Assembly (NCBI GenBank): GCA_947039525.1
Contig: CAMQZF010000005.1
Span: 1 to 34,598 of the forward strand
DNA: 34,598 nt
Direction: 5' to 3'
From: an uncultured Photobacterium sp.
GTDB lineage: Bacteria; Pseudomonadota; Gammaproteobacteria; Enterobacterales; Vibrionaceae
Part shown: piece after piece, positions 1-7,098 of the stretch
Position numbering within the stretch: the first letter of the stretch is position 1
Layout: each line of letters opens with the position of its first letter
The notes under the pieces: model-generated
The model's input: only the letters and a program-made list of their open reading frames with translations
Databases searched by the model: none
What the model was told of the DNA's origin: nothing
Position numbers and translations under genes: made by a program

Positions 1-961
1 TCTTGAAGGTTACCGTAACTTCTGTAATAAGCTATGGAACGCTAGCCGTTACGTGCTAATGAACACAGAAGATCAAGATTGTGGTTTTGCTGCAGACAGC
101 GAGCTTGAATACTCACTGGCTGATAAATGGATTGAATCTCAATTCCAAGTCGCCGCAAAAGACTTCAACGGTCATATTGATAATTACCGTCTGGATATGG
201 CAGCCGGTGTGCTTTATGAGTTCATCTGGAACCAATTCTGTGACTGGTACTTAGAGCTGACCAAACCGGTTCTATGGAAAGGCACTGAAGCACAGCAACG
301 TGCAACGCGTCATACTCTGATCACCGTATTAGAGAAAACATTACGTCTTGCGCATCCAGTGTTGCCTTACATCACTGAATCGATCTGGCAGAGCGTTAAG
401 CCATTGGTTGATGGCGTTGACGGTGAAACCATCATGACTCAGGCATTGCCTCAGTTTGATGAAGCCCAATTTGACCAAGCAGCAATCACTGACATTGAAT
501 TTGTTAAAGTGTTCATCACCAGTATTCGTAACCTACGTGCAGAATACGATATCGCCCCAAGCAAACCCTTATCTGTGATGCTAAAAGTCGCTGATGTAGC
601 TGATGCGGCGCGCGTTGAAGCAAACCTAACCGTACTGAAATCTCTAGCAAAACTGGAAGATGTGAAAGTATTGGCTGACGGTGAAGCAACGCCTGCGTGT
701 GCAACAGCATTGGTTGGCAAATCTGAATTGATGATCCCAATGGCGGGCTTGATCGATAAAGATGCAGAGTTAGCACGTTTAGACAAAGAAATCGCGAAAA
801 TGGAAGGTGAAATTAAGCGTACTTCTGGAAAATTGAGCAACGAAGGTTTCGTCGCTAAAGCACCAGAAATCGTTATCGTGAAAGAACGCGAGAAGTTAGC
901 TGGTTACGAAGAAACGCTTGTGAAACTGCAAGAGCAAAAAGCGACCATCGCAGCGCTTTAA
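1..961 (+). CDS. valS: Valyl-tRNA synthetase, C-terminal part (5' end outside window)
   Basis: Class I aminoacyl-tRNA synthetase that charges tRNA-Val in the cytoplasm. The reading frame is open from base 2 and begins with the conserved stretch LEGYRNFCNKLWNASRYV, which lies in the anticodon-binding alpha-helical domain, so about the last 320 of some 950 residues are present. The last 65 or so residues are rich in K and E (LARLDKEIAKMEGEIKR and following), which is the C-terminal coiled coil that contacts the tRNA in ValRS. The catalytic HIGH and KMSKS motifs lie upstream of the window. The gene ends in TAA and is followed by a strong hairpin terminator. The GTG at 53 is an internal codon, not a start. 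Confidence 0.97.
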   Translation, partial: LEGYRNFCNKLWNASRYVLMNTEDQDCGFAADSELEYSLADKWIESQFQVAAKDFNGHIDNYRLDMAAGVLYEFIWNQFCDWYLELTKPVLWKGTEAQQRATRHTLITVLEKTLRLAHPVLPYITESIWQSVKPLVDGVDGETIMTQALPQFDEAQFDQAAITDIEFVKVFITSIRNLRAEYDIAPSKPLSVMLKVADVADAARVEANLTVLKSLAKLEDVKVLADGEATPACATALVGKSELMIPMAGLIDKDAELARLDKEIAKMEGEIKRTSGKLSNEGFVAKAPEIVIVKEREKLAGYEETLVKLQEQKATIAAL

Positions 962-1043
962 TTCGTTAGATAATGCTAAAAAAAACTCATCGCACCTAAG
1001 TCATTATCCAATGACGTATCGATATAATGAGTTAATCAATATG

Positions 1044-1075
1044 AAAAAGCCGACGATGATCGTCGGCTTTTTTTA
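1044..1075 (+). terminator. Bidirectional intrinsic terminator between valS and rraB
   Basis: Perfect 11-bp stem AAAGCCGACGA / TCGTCGGCTTT (1046-1056 with 1060-1070) and a TGA loop, followed by a T run on the plus strand and preceded by an A run that serves the minus strand. It lies between the convergent valS and rraB stop codons. Confidence 0.9.
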
Positions 1076-1096
1076 TGTCTGTCGAGATAAAGACGA

Positions 1097-1495
1097 TTAT
1101 TCTTCGTCTTCTGACTCTTCGTCGTCACCGACACTAATGCCCCAACCGTCGTAATCTGCGTTGTGTTTTTCTGCCAGACCAAACATGATAACGGCTTGCT
1201 CATCCAACAATTCAGCATCCAAATCACTTTCGATTAAAATGTCGAAACAGAAAATCGTACCTTCACCCATTTCAGGATCCAACGGATACTCTTCTGCAGG
1301 GTTTACTTCGTAACCCAGCTCACGAGCTTCAAGGGTTACCGCTTCACATTGCTGTAAAGTATCAGCAGCGAAATGGTGTTCAACCACGTACTCTGCATCG
1401 GCATCCAAACCGTCTTCTAACATCTCAGTAATGATTTCACGGGTTTCTTCTTTTTGTTCTTCAATCAACTCAGCGAGTGTCATGGTCATGGTCAT
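1097..1495 (-). CDS. rraB: Ribonuclease E inhibitor RraB
   Basis: Small acidic protein that in E. coli binds RNase E and modulates the composition of the degradosome and mRNA turnover. The product is 132 residues. It matches RraB at its start (LIEEQKEETREIITEMLEDG), in the middle (EYVVEHHFAADTLQQ) and at LAEKHNADYDGWG, and it ends in an acidic tail (DDEESEDEE). I place the start at 1495 because GGAG lies seven bases upstream of that ATG; an ATG six codons earlier has no such support. The N-terminus has three alternating Met-Thr pairs, so two slightly later ATGs are also possible. Its position next to valS and near argF is as in enterobacteria and vibrios. Confidence 0.93.
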   Translation of the reverse strand: MTMTMTLAELIEEQKEETREIITEMLEDGLDADAEYVVEHHFAADTLQQCEAVTLEARELGYEVNPAEEYPLDPEMGEGTIFCFDILIESDLDAELLDEQAVIMFGLAEKHNADYDGWGISVGDDEESEDEE

Positions 1496-1571
1496 AATAT
1501 GACTCCAATGCAAGGTATAAATGCGGAGCGCAAATATCGCATGGATCGAGAAAAATTACCATGATGAGACG

Positions 1572-1604
1572 AAAACGCCACGAGACAAATGCCTCATGGC
1601 GTTT
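1572..1604 (-). terminator. Intrinsic terminator downstream of speF
   Basis: A 12-bp stem with one mismatch pairs 1573-1584 (AAACGCCACGAG) with 1593-1604 (CTCATGGCGTTT). Read on the minus strand it is followed by TTTTC, which suits the end of the speF transcript before rraB. Confidence 0.65.
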
Positions 1605-1635
1605 CATGACTTATCTTAAATTAATCAATCTCGCT

Positions 1636-3831
1636 CTATGCCTTGTTTTTCAAAACGTAACAATGCGCCACAGTTCGTCCCGCTTTTTCTTCTAAGTACA
1701 CGCCTTGAATCTCCGGTGCAAAACCTTCAAAACGGTTAATGCCTTCTTCTAATGCTAAGAAATACTGGGTCACTGTTGGTGTCCACACTTCCCCATTCAC
1801 CACACACAAGATACCCGGTGGATAAGGCAACGCGCCTTCAGCAGCAATCCGTCCTTCCGCTTCACGAATAGTCACATAATTGCACTCACCACGGAAATAG
1901 CGGATATTGGCTTCTTGAGGATTCACGCACATTTCAGGAAAATGATCTTCGCGGAACATGTCTTTTTGAAGCTGTTTGACGTTGAACTCACGGTACATGT
2001 CATGCATTTCTTGGCAAAGCTGACGAATGCTGTAGCCCTCATAACGATCAGCATGTGCGGCATACACTTTCGGCAACACGACACGTAATGGCGCATCTTC
2101 TTTAATGAAGCGCTCAAAACGATTAATTTGCGCCACCAAATGACGAATTTTTGCCATGTCTTCGGCAGGTGTTAACAAAAATAAAATCGAGTTCAAATCG
2201 CACTTTTCAGGAACAATGCCATTTTCACGAAGGAAATTAGCGAGTAAGGTCGCAGGAATACCAAAGTCGGCGTATTCACTCGTTTCTGGATCAATGCCTG
2301 CGGTGGTAAGCAACAATTTGCAAGGATCAATGAAATATTGATGATCGCCATAGCCTTCAAATTTGTGCCATGACGCTTGAGGATTAAACGCAAAAAACTG
2401 ACGATCCGTTGCCAACTCTTGAGTTGAATAGTCACTCCACGCCTTACCATTCACCGTATCAGGAATGAAAGGCTTCACATAGTGGCAGCTTTTTAAGATC
2501 TCTTTGCGCGCTTCAATACCCAACTCCACGCAATTGGCCCATAATTTACGACCCGCTTCCCCTTCATGCATTTTCGCGTTCACATCTAAAGCCGAGAACA
2601 AGGCATAAAATGGACTGGTTGAGGCGTGCATCATAAAGGCATTATTGAAATGTTTATGATTACAGTAACGCTGTTGTCCTTTGATATGACGGTCTTTTTT
2701 GTGAATTTGCGATGTTTGAGAAAAACCCGCTTGCTGCTTATGAACCGATTGCGTCACGATGACACCCGCATCGTTTTCATTTAATTCAAGCAATAATGGC
2801 GAGCAATCTTTCATCATCGGAATGAACTGTTCGTAACCAACCCATGCAGAGTCAAACAAAATGTAATCACATAAGTGACCAATTTTATCCATCACAAAAC
2901 GAGCATTATAAATCGTACCATCGTACGTACCCAATTGGATGATGGCTAAACGAAATGGACGAGCGAGTTGTGCACGGCTTGGGTCGACTTTCGCAATTTG
3001 ATCTCGAATGTAGTTTTCATCAAAGCAATGCTCGTCAATACCACCAATAAGACCAAATGGGTTACGGGCAGTTTCCAAATACACAGGCAAAGCGCCTGCT
3101 TGAAATAAAGCGCCATGGTGATTGGACTTGTGATTATTACGATCAAACAACACTAAATCGTCTTTGGTACATAAAGCATTACACACTACTTTGTTCGCAG
3201 ACGATGTGCCGTTTAATACAAAATAGGTTTTATCCGCGTTATAGACTTTTGCCGCGTGCTTCTGGGCTTGGCAAGCCGCGCCCTCGTGAATCAATAAGTC
3301 CCCCAATTCCACATCTGCGTTACATAAATCGGAGCGGAATAAATTCTCACCAAAAAACTCAAAGAACTGCTTACCCGCTGGATGTTTACGGAAAAACTGT
3401 CCACCTTGATGACCCGGACAATCAAATTGGGCATTGCCCATATCAACATATTTTTCTAACATGCCGAAAAATGGTGGTAACACATTCGCTTCGTATTTCT
3501 GAGCAGCCTCATCAATTTGATGACGATAATACGAAGCAGACTGTTTAGAAGGATCAATCACACCCACAATTTGTTGATAAAGCTCACTCGACAGTGCGTC
3601 ATCACGAGTCGCAAAAATAAAGACTGGCATGTCGTAGCCCGTTTCCGTGACTCGTGCTAGCTGACCATCGTAATCAACATCACGGATATCCAATAACACC
3701 ACACTGACATTACTGAAATCCGCCTCAATCAATGGAACAATGGTGCGATCCTCATCCTTAAATATTTCATTGAGAGCAAGATGCTGTTCTTTCTGTGCGT
3801 ATGCACCAATAGCGATGGTCAACTTTTTCAT
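1636..3831 (-). CDS. speF: Ornithine decarboxylase, inducible type (PLP-dependent)
   Basis: Converts L-ornithine to putrescine and CO2; this consumes a proton and is typically used in acid tolerance together with a putrescine/ornithine antiporter. The product has 731 residues, the length of E. coli SpeF/SpeC. Domains in order are an N-terminal response-regulator-like wing domain (about 1-110), the aspartate aminotransferase-fold PLP domain, and a C-terminal domain (from about 580). The Schiff-base lysine is K365 in SVHKQQAGFSQTS. D327 in FDSAW is the expected pyridine-nitrogen ligand, and NGTSSANK (207-214) binds phosphate. The antiporter gene potE, which often follows speF, is absent here: the next gene is rraB after a terminator. 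The start is the ATG after AAGGCGACATT. The gene diverges from argF across a region with CRP and ARG boxes. The family also includes constitutive SpeC; assignment to SpeF rests on general similarity and context. Confidence 0.9.
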   Translation of the reverse strand: MKKLTIAIGAYAQKEQHLALNEIFKDEDRTIVPLIEADFSNVSVVLLDIRDVDYDGQLARVTETGYDMPVFIFATRDDALSSELYQQIVGVIDPSKQSASYYRHQIDEAAQKYEANVLPPFFGMLEKYVDMGNAQFDCPGHQGGQFFRKHPAGKQFFEFFGENLFRSDLCNADVELGDLLIHEGAACQAQKHAAKVYNADKTYFVLNGTSSANKVVCNALCTKDDLVLFDRNNHKSNHHGALFQAGALPVYLETARNPFGLIGGIDEHCFDENYIRDQIAKVDPSRAQLARPFRLAIIQLGTYDGTIYNARFVMDKIGHLCDYILFDSAWVGYEQFIPMMKDCSPLLLELNENDAGVIVTQSVHKQQAGFSQTSQIHKKDRHIKGQQRYCNHKHFNNAFMMHASTSPFYALFSALDVNAKMHEGEAGRKLWANCVELGIEARKEILKSCHYVKPFIPDTVNGKAWSDYSTQELATDRQFFAFNPQASWHKFEGYGDHQYFIDPCKLLLTTAGIDPETSEYADFGIPATLLANFLRENGIVPEKCDLNSILFLLTPAEDMAKIRHLVAQINRFERFIKEDAPLRVVLPKVYAAHADRYEGYSIRQLCQEMHDMYREFNVKQLQKDMFREDHFPEMCVNPQEANIRYFRGECNYVTIREAEGRIAAEGALPYPPGILCVVNGEVWTPTVTQYFLALEEGINRFEGFAPEIQGVYLEEKAGRTVAHCYVLKNKA

Positions 3832-3860
3832 AATGTCGCCTTAATGATTTTTATTTCAAC

Positions 3861-3866
3861 ATTATA
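3861..3866 (-). promoter_or_regulatory. Candidate -10 element for speF
   Basis: The minus strand reads TATAAT here, about 30 bases before the speF start codon. No good -35 lies 17 bases upstream (ATACAA), as expected for a promoter that needs an activator. The implied 5' leader is only about 25 bases. Confidence 0.4.
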
Positions 3867-3909
3867 AGTAAGGAAATTATTATTTGTATGACAAAAAAAC
3901 CAATTTAAC

Positions 3910-3927
3910 ATTGATTATTTATTCACT
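3910..3927. promoter_or_regulatory. ARG box (ArgR operator), near consensus
   Basis: ATTGATTATTTATTCACT matches the 18-base E. coli consensus WNTGAATWWWWATTCANW at all positions but one (T for A in the left half). It lies between divergent speF and argF, about 85 bases upstream of the predicted argF transcription start. Confidence 0.65.
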
Positions 3928-3932
3928 TTACA

Positions 3933-3948
3933 TGTGATATAAATCACA
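3933..3948. promoter_or_regulatory. CRP site with FNR-like inner core
   Basis: TGTGATATAAATCACA is a perfect TGTGA-N6-TCACA palindrome. Its inner TGAT-N4-ATCA also fits the FNR core, although the outer base (GTGAT rather than TTGAT) favours CRP. The centre at 3940.5 is about 62 bases upstream of the predicted argF start, a class I activator position, and about 87 bases upstream of the predicted speF start. Confidence 0.75.
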
Positions 3949-3967
3949 AATTTAATGTAAAAATCCA

Positions 3968-3996
3968 TTGATAAGAATGAACGTTATTTCAATAAT
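3968..3996 (+). promoter_or_regulatory. Predicted sigma-70 promoter of argF
   Basis: -35 TTGATA (3968-3973), a 17-base spacer and -10 AATAAT (3991-3996), each one mismatch from consensus. Transcription would begin near 4003, giving a leader of about 194 bases. The spacer coincides with a weaker ARG box. Confidence 0.55.
3976..3993. promoter_or_regulatory. Second, weaker ARG box within the argF promoter
   Basis: AATGAACGTTATTTCAAT fits the ARG box consensus with mismatches at C3982, G3983 and T3987. It covers the spacer and most of the -10 element, where bound ArgR would block RNA polymerase. The centre-to-centre distance to the stronger box is 66 bases, unlike the usual adjacent pair (about 21 bases). 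Confidence 0.4.
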
Positions 3997-4003
3997 CCTA
4001 TTT

Positions 4004-4196
4004 ACTGATTCAAATCTCTTAGATCATTAACAAACTGATCTTTCTCTCTTTTCTCTTAACTTCTCTTTTTCCTTATCTAATAAGTAAGTTCCCGACAAAA
4101 ACAAACAATGAAACTTCACATCCTTGTATGAATGCGATAAAAAATAAGGTCACCACTGACCGTAATTATTATGGATTGATATTTAAGGGACACGTC
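4004..4196 (+). other. Long argF 5' leader with dyad and G-free pyrimidine tract
   Basis: The leader has an inverted repeat AGATCA-N9-TGATCT (4021-4041), then a 46-base stretch without G (4038-4083) that is almost pure T/C up to 4078, then a small hairpin GGTCA-CCAC-TGACC (4148-4161) before the argF ribosome binding site. No convincing leader peptide was found. The tract could be a Rho-loading or RNA-binding segment; this is inference. Confidence 0.35.
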
Positions 4197-5198
4197 ATGG
4201 CTTTTAATCTGCGTAATCGACATTTTTTAAAACTGCTGGATTTCACACCCACCGAAATCCACTATTTATTGGATCTCTCTAGCCAACTGAAAGCGGCAAA
4301 ATACGCGGGCTGCGAACAACCTCAGCTCACGAAAAAAAACATTGCTTTAATTTTCGAAAAATCTTCCACTCGCACCCGTTGTGCATTTGAAGTTGCCGCC
4401 TTTGATCAAGGCGCACAAGTGACCTATTTAGGTCCATCGGGATCGCAAATTGGTCATAAAGAATCAATGAAAGACACCGCCCGTGTGCTTGGTCGCATGT
4501 ATGACGGCATTGAATATCGAGGCTTTGGGCAAGAGGTTGTTGAAGAACTCGCAAAATACGCTGGGGTTCCTGTCTGGAACGGATTAACCGATGAATTTCA
4601 CCCCACTCAAATTCTCGCAGATCTTCTAACCATGAAAGAGCATGCGCCACATCGCCAATTGTCTGAAATGCGCTTTGCCTACCTTGGGGATGCTCGTAAT
4701 AATATGGGTAACTCTTTGCTTGTCGGTGCAGCCAAGATGGGCATGGACATTCGCTTAGTCGCACCAAAAGCTTGCTGGCCCGATCCTCAATTAGTTGAAA
4801 CCTGCCAAGACATCGCCAAAGAAACGGGTGCAAAAATCACACTCACGGAAGACGTTCAAGAAGGCGTGTATTTGTGTGATTTCATTTATACCGACGTATG
4901 GGTATCCATGGGCGAGCCACAAGAAGTATGGGCTGAACGCGTCAAATTTCTGCGCCCTTACCAAGTCAACCATGCAGTACTCCAAGCAACCGATAATACC
5001 AATGTTAAATTCATGCACTGTTTGCCCGCATTTCATAATGATGAAACACAAATTGGTCATGAGATTGCTGAAAAATTTGGCTTAAATGGATTAGAGGTTA
5101 CTGAAGATGTCTTTGAATCAGCTCACTCAATAGTCTTTGATCAGGCCGAAAATCGAATGCATACCATCAAGGCAGTGATGGTGGCAACCTTAGGCTAA
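4197..5198 (+). CDS. argF: Ornithine carbamoyltransferase
   Basis: Transfers the carbamoyl group of carbamoyl phosphate to ornithine, giving citrulline in arginine synthesis. The product of 333 residues is one shorter than E. coli OTC. Visible motifs are the carbamoyl phosphate loop SSTRTRC (about residue 55), HPTQ (about 135), the ornithine-binding DVWVSMGE (about 230) and the catalytic-cysteine motif HCLPAFH (about 272). The frame is open 23 codons further upstream, but the family starts at [16 protein letters not shown], and AAGGGA precedes this ATG by six bases. Control is probably by ArgR (two ARG boxes) and possibly CRP or FNR. The promoter resembles those of catabolic arginine operons in having an ArgR box beside a CRP/FNR site, but no arcA or arcC is present, so an anabolic role is the safer reading. 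Confidence 0.95.
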   Translation: MAFNLRNRHFLKLLDFTPTEIHYLLDLSSQLKAAKYAGCEQPQLTKKNIALIFEKSSTRTRCAFEVAAFDQGAQVTYLGPSGSQIGHKESMKDTARVLGRMYDGIEYRGFGQEVVEELAKYAGVPVWNGLTDEFHPTQILADLLTMKEHAPHRQLSEMRFAYLGDARNNMGNSLLVGAAKMGMDIRLVAPKACWPDPQLVETCQDIAKETGAKITLTEDVQEGVYLCDFIYTDVWVSMGEPQEVWAERVKFLRPYQVNHAVLQATDNTNVKFMHCLPAFHNDETQIGHEIAEKFGLNGLEVTEDVFESAHSIVFDQAENRMHTIKAVMVATLG

Positions 5199-5217
5199 TC
5201 TTGTAAAAAAGCCGTAA

Positions 5218-5233
5218 ACGCAAACGCTTGCCT
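5218..5233. promoter_or_regulatory. PurR-like operator over the pyrB -35 element
   Basis: ACGCAAACGCTTGCCT matches the PurR consensus ACGCAAACGTTTGCGT at 14 of 16 positions and overlaps the -35 hexamer (5228-5233). Other LacI-family proteins bind similar sequences, so the regulator is inferred. Confidence 0.5.
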
Positions 5234-5255
5234 TCGAATTTGAAGCGCGTATAAT
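5228..5255 (+). promoter_or_regulatory. Predicted pyrL-pyrBI promoter
   Basis: -35 TTGCCT (5228-5233), a 16-base spacer and a perfect -10 TATAAT (5250-5255). Transcription would start near 5262, just upstream of the leader peptide. Confidence 0.7.
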
Positions 5256-5285
5256 CCATCAAAATTTTAGAATAAGAGAATGGAT

Positions 5286-5372
5286 ATGTTGGTATTTTTA
5301 GCAGATAAGCTGATGTTAGGTGTCGATGACTCCACTTTTTCAATATCAGCAGTACCTTCTCTTATTTCATAA
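5286..5372 (+). CDS. pyrL: Candidate pyrBI leader peptide (28 residues)
   Basis: A short open frame reads MLVFLADKLMLGVDDSTFSI and ends SAVPSLIS, with its TAA at 5370-5372 touching the base of the attenuator hairpin. AAGAG (5274-5278) lies seven bases before the ATG at 5286; an in-frame ATG at 5280 is too close to it. In E. coli, a ribosome following polymerase closely on the pyrL leader prevents the attenuator from folding when UTP is scarce, because polymerase pauses at U-rich sites. The geometry here suits that mechanism: a U-rich stretch at 5336-5340 precedes the hairpin, and a ribosome at the stop codon would cover its left arm. The peptide sequence itself does not resemble E. coli PyrL, so the call rests on position and architecture. 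Confidence 0.65.
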   Translation: MLVFLADKLMLGVDDSTFSISAVPSLIS

Positions 5373-5399
5373 AAACCTCCTTATTGGAGGTTTTTTTTT
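5371..5399 (+). terminator. pyrBI attenuator (intrinsic terminator)
   Basis: Stem CCTCC/GGAGG (5376-5380 with 5386-5390), extended by A5 pairing with the T tract, loop TTATT, then an unbroken T run to 5399. It is located between the leader peptide and pyrB. Confidence 0.85.
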
Positions 5400-5441
5400 A
5401 TTTTTATATTGCTCCACCTTTGAACACAAAAAGGAAATATT

Positions 5442-6371
5442 ATGGTCAATTCGCTGTTTCAAAAACACATCATCTCCATTCCAGAGCTTAATCGTGCCGA
5501 ATTGGAACTTATTGTCGAAACGGCGGGTCAATTGAAAGCCACACCCAATCCAACCTTATTACAAAATAAAGTGATTGCGAGTTGTTTCTTTGAACCATCA
5601 ACGCGGACACGTTTATCGTTTGAAACAGCGATTCAGCGTCTGGGCGGAACGGTCATTGGCTTCGATAATGCGGGCAATACTTCGCATGCGAATAAAGGCG
5701 AAACCCTTGCGGACTCCGTACAAGTCATTACCTCTTATGTCGATGCCTTTGTTATGCGCCATCCTCAAGAAGGTGCCGCTCGATTAGCCTCTGAATTTTC
5801 AGGCAAGGTTCCTGTTATTAATGCAGGCGATGGCTCAAATCAGCATCCAACTCAAACCTTATTGGATTTGTTCACCATTTATGAAACCCAAGGCCGCTTG
5901 GATAATCTGAATATTGCCTTTGTCGGCGATCTGAAATACGGACGTACTGTTCACTCATTGGCACAAGCTCTGTCGAAATTTGAAGGGATTCAATTCTTCT
6001 TTATTGCCCCTAAAACCCTCACCATGCCAGATTATTTGTGTGAAGAGTTGGACGATTTGGGCATCACTTATCACTTTGTCGATAACATGGACAATGTGAT
6101 AGCAGACCTAGATATTTTGTACATGACTCGCGTTCAAAAAGAACGATTTGATGCGTCTGAATATGCCGACATGAAAGCCGCGTACATTTTGAATGCTGAT
6201 ATGCTGAAACCCGCGCGTCCAAATTTGAAAGTATTACACCCATTACCCCGCGTTGATGAAATCACAACGGATGTTGATGAAACTCCTCATGCCTATTATT
6301 TCCAACAAGCTGGCAATGGGGTTTACGCTCGCCAAGCTTTGCTAGCCCTTGTGTTAAATGAAACCCTATAA
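5442..6371 (+). CDS. pyrB: Aspartate carbamoyltransferase, catalytic subunit
   Basis: Catalyses the committed step of pyrimidine synthesis: carbamoyl phosphate plus aspartate gives N-carbamoyl-aspartate. The product has 309 residues (E. coli 311). Motifs seen are the carbamoyl phosphate loop [12 protein letters not shown] (about 51-62), NKGETLAD with the lysine that reaches into the neighbouring active site (about 83), VMRHPQEGA (about 105), HPTQTLLDL (about 135) and LHPLPRVDE (about 267). AAGGAAATATT precedes the ATG. It is co-transcribed with pyrI, whose start lies 13 bases after the pyrB stop. The presence of pyrI implies the allosteric dodecamer (class B), inhibited by CTP and activated by ATP. 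Expression is expected to follow UTP through the attenuator and possibly purines through the operator at the promoter. Confidence 0.97.
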   Translation: MVNSLFQKHIISIPELNRAELELIVETAGQLKATPNPTLLQNKVIASCFFEPSTRTRLSFETAIQRLGGTVIGFDNAGNTSHANKGETLADSVQVITSYVDAFVMRHPQEGAARLASEFSGKVPVINAGDGSNQHPTQTLLDLFTIYETQGRLDNLNIAFVGDLKYGRTVHSLAQALSKFEGIQFFFIAPKTLTMPDYLCEELDDLGITYHFVDNMDNVIADLDILYMTRVQKERFDASEYADMKAAYILNADMLKPARPNLKVLHPLPRVDEITTDVDETPHAYYFQQAGNGVYARQALLALVLNETL

Positions 6372-6384
6372 GATGGAATGCCTT

Positions 6385-6849
6385 ATGAATAAAGAGACCA
6401 AACTGCAAGTAGAAGCAATCAAAAATGGCACTGTGATTGATCATATTCCAGCAAACTTGGGCATTAAAATCGCACAAATGTTTCATATTCCACAAACAAA
6501 TCAACGTGTAACGATTGGCTTAAATTTACCTTCATCCGCCTTAGGTAAAAAAGATCTCATTAAGATTGAAAATGTATTCATCACAGAAGATCAAGCAAAC
6601 CAACTTGCTATTTATGCCCCTCACGCCACCGTGAATCAGATTGATGATTATGTTGTCGTCAAAAAGCTGAATTTAGCCCTTCCCCAGAGTATTACCGGAA
6701 TTTTTCATTGCCCTAACAGCAATTGTATTACTCATAATGAGCCAGTGAAAACACGGTTTTCGGTGATTCAAAAGGGAGAGATGGTCAAATTAAAATGTGG
6801 CTACTGTGAAAAATCATTTTCTCAAGCCATTATGATCTCGCAAGATTAG
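6385..6849 (+). CDS. pyrI: Aspartate carbamoyltransferase, regulatory subunit
   Basis: Binds CTP, UTP and ATP and transmits allosteric control to PyrB. The product has 154 residues. The N-terminal allosteric domain begins [18 protein letters not shown], as in E. coli. The C-terminal zinc domain has four cysteines at 109, 114, 138 and 141 (CPNSNC and CGYC), the same positions as in E. coli PyrI. The frame is open nine codons further upstream, overlapping pyrB, but the family starts at [10 protein letters not shown] and GGAATG precedes this ATG. No anomaly was seen. Confidence 0.97.
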   Translation: MNKETKLQVEAIKNGTVIDHIPANLGIKIAQMFHIPQTNQRVTIGLNLPSSALGKKDLIKIENVFITEDQANQLAIYAPHATVNQIDDYVVVKKLNLALPQSITGIFHCPNSNCITHNEPVKTRFSVIQKGEMVKLKCGYCEKSFSQAIMISQD

Positions 6850-6934
6850 ATTGATGATATGTGAATGATTATGCGATCAAAGTATCTATAATTCAGGCTC
6901 AATATCACGAAAATCACAGACAAAAACAACAACA

Positions 6935-6973
6935 ACCCCGTTAAAATCAATAAGATATCAATTTCAACGGGGT
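6935..6973 (+). terminator. Long hairpin between pyrI and the ArgR-family gene
   Basis: ACCCCGTT pairs with AACGGGGT (6935-6942 with 6966-6973), and AAAT with ATTT inside it after one mismatch, with a 13-base loop. It is followed by GATTTTA, a poor T tract. Probably the pyrBI terminator. Confidence 0.5.
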
Positions 6974-7098
6974 GATTTTAATAACATAAATCCCACAAAT
7001 AATAAACTTCATACCTCTACAATCTGTCGCATAAAGTAGATAATTAATCCATTCGCTCTTTCTCCGGAGCACTTTAGTTTTGCTTTAAGGACACTTTC

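Noticed and set aside
4108..4131. Seven-codon frame (MKLHILV) in the argF leader as a possible regulatory peptide
   Set aside because: No ribosome binding site precedes it, and it has no run of arginine or ornithine-related codons.
4128..4196. N-terminal extension of ArgF by 23 codons
   Set aside because: No ribosome binding site at this ATG; the family begins at the ATG at 4197, which has AAGGGA upstream.
4327..4833. 168-codon frame antisense to argF
   Set aside because: It lies wholly inside argF, resembles no family I know, and such frames arise from codon bias on the opposite strand. The same holds for long antisense frames within speF, parC, hldE and glnE.
6850..7098. ARG box for autoregulation upstream of the ArgR-family gene
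   Set aside because: Only isolated half-sites such as ATTCA near 6890 are present; no full 18-base match.
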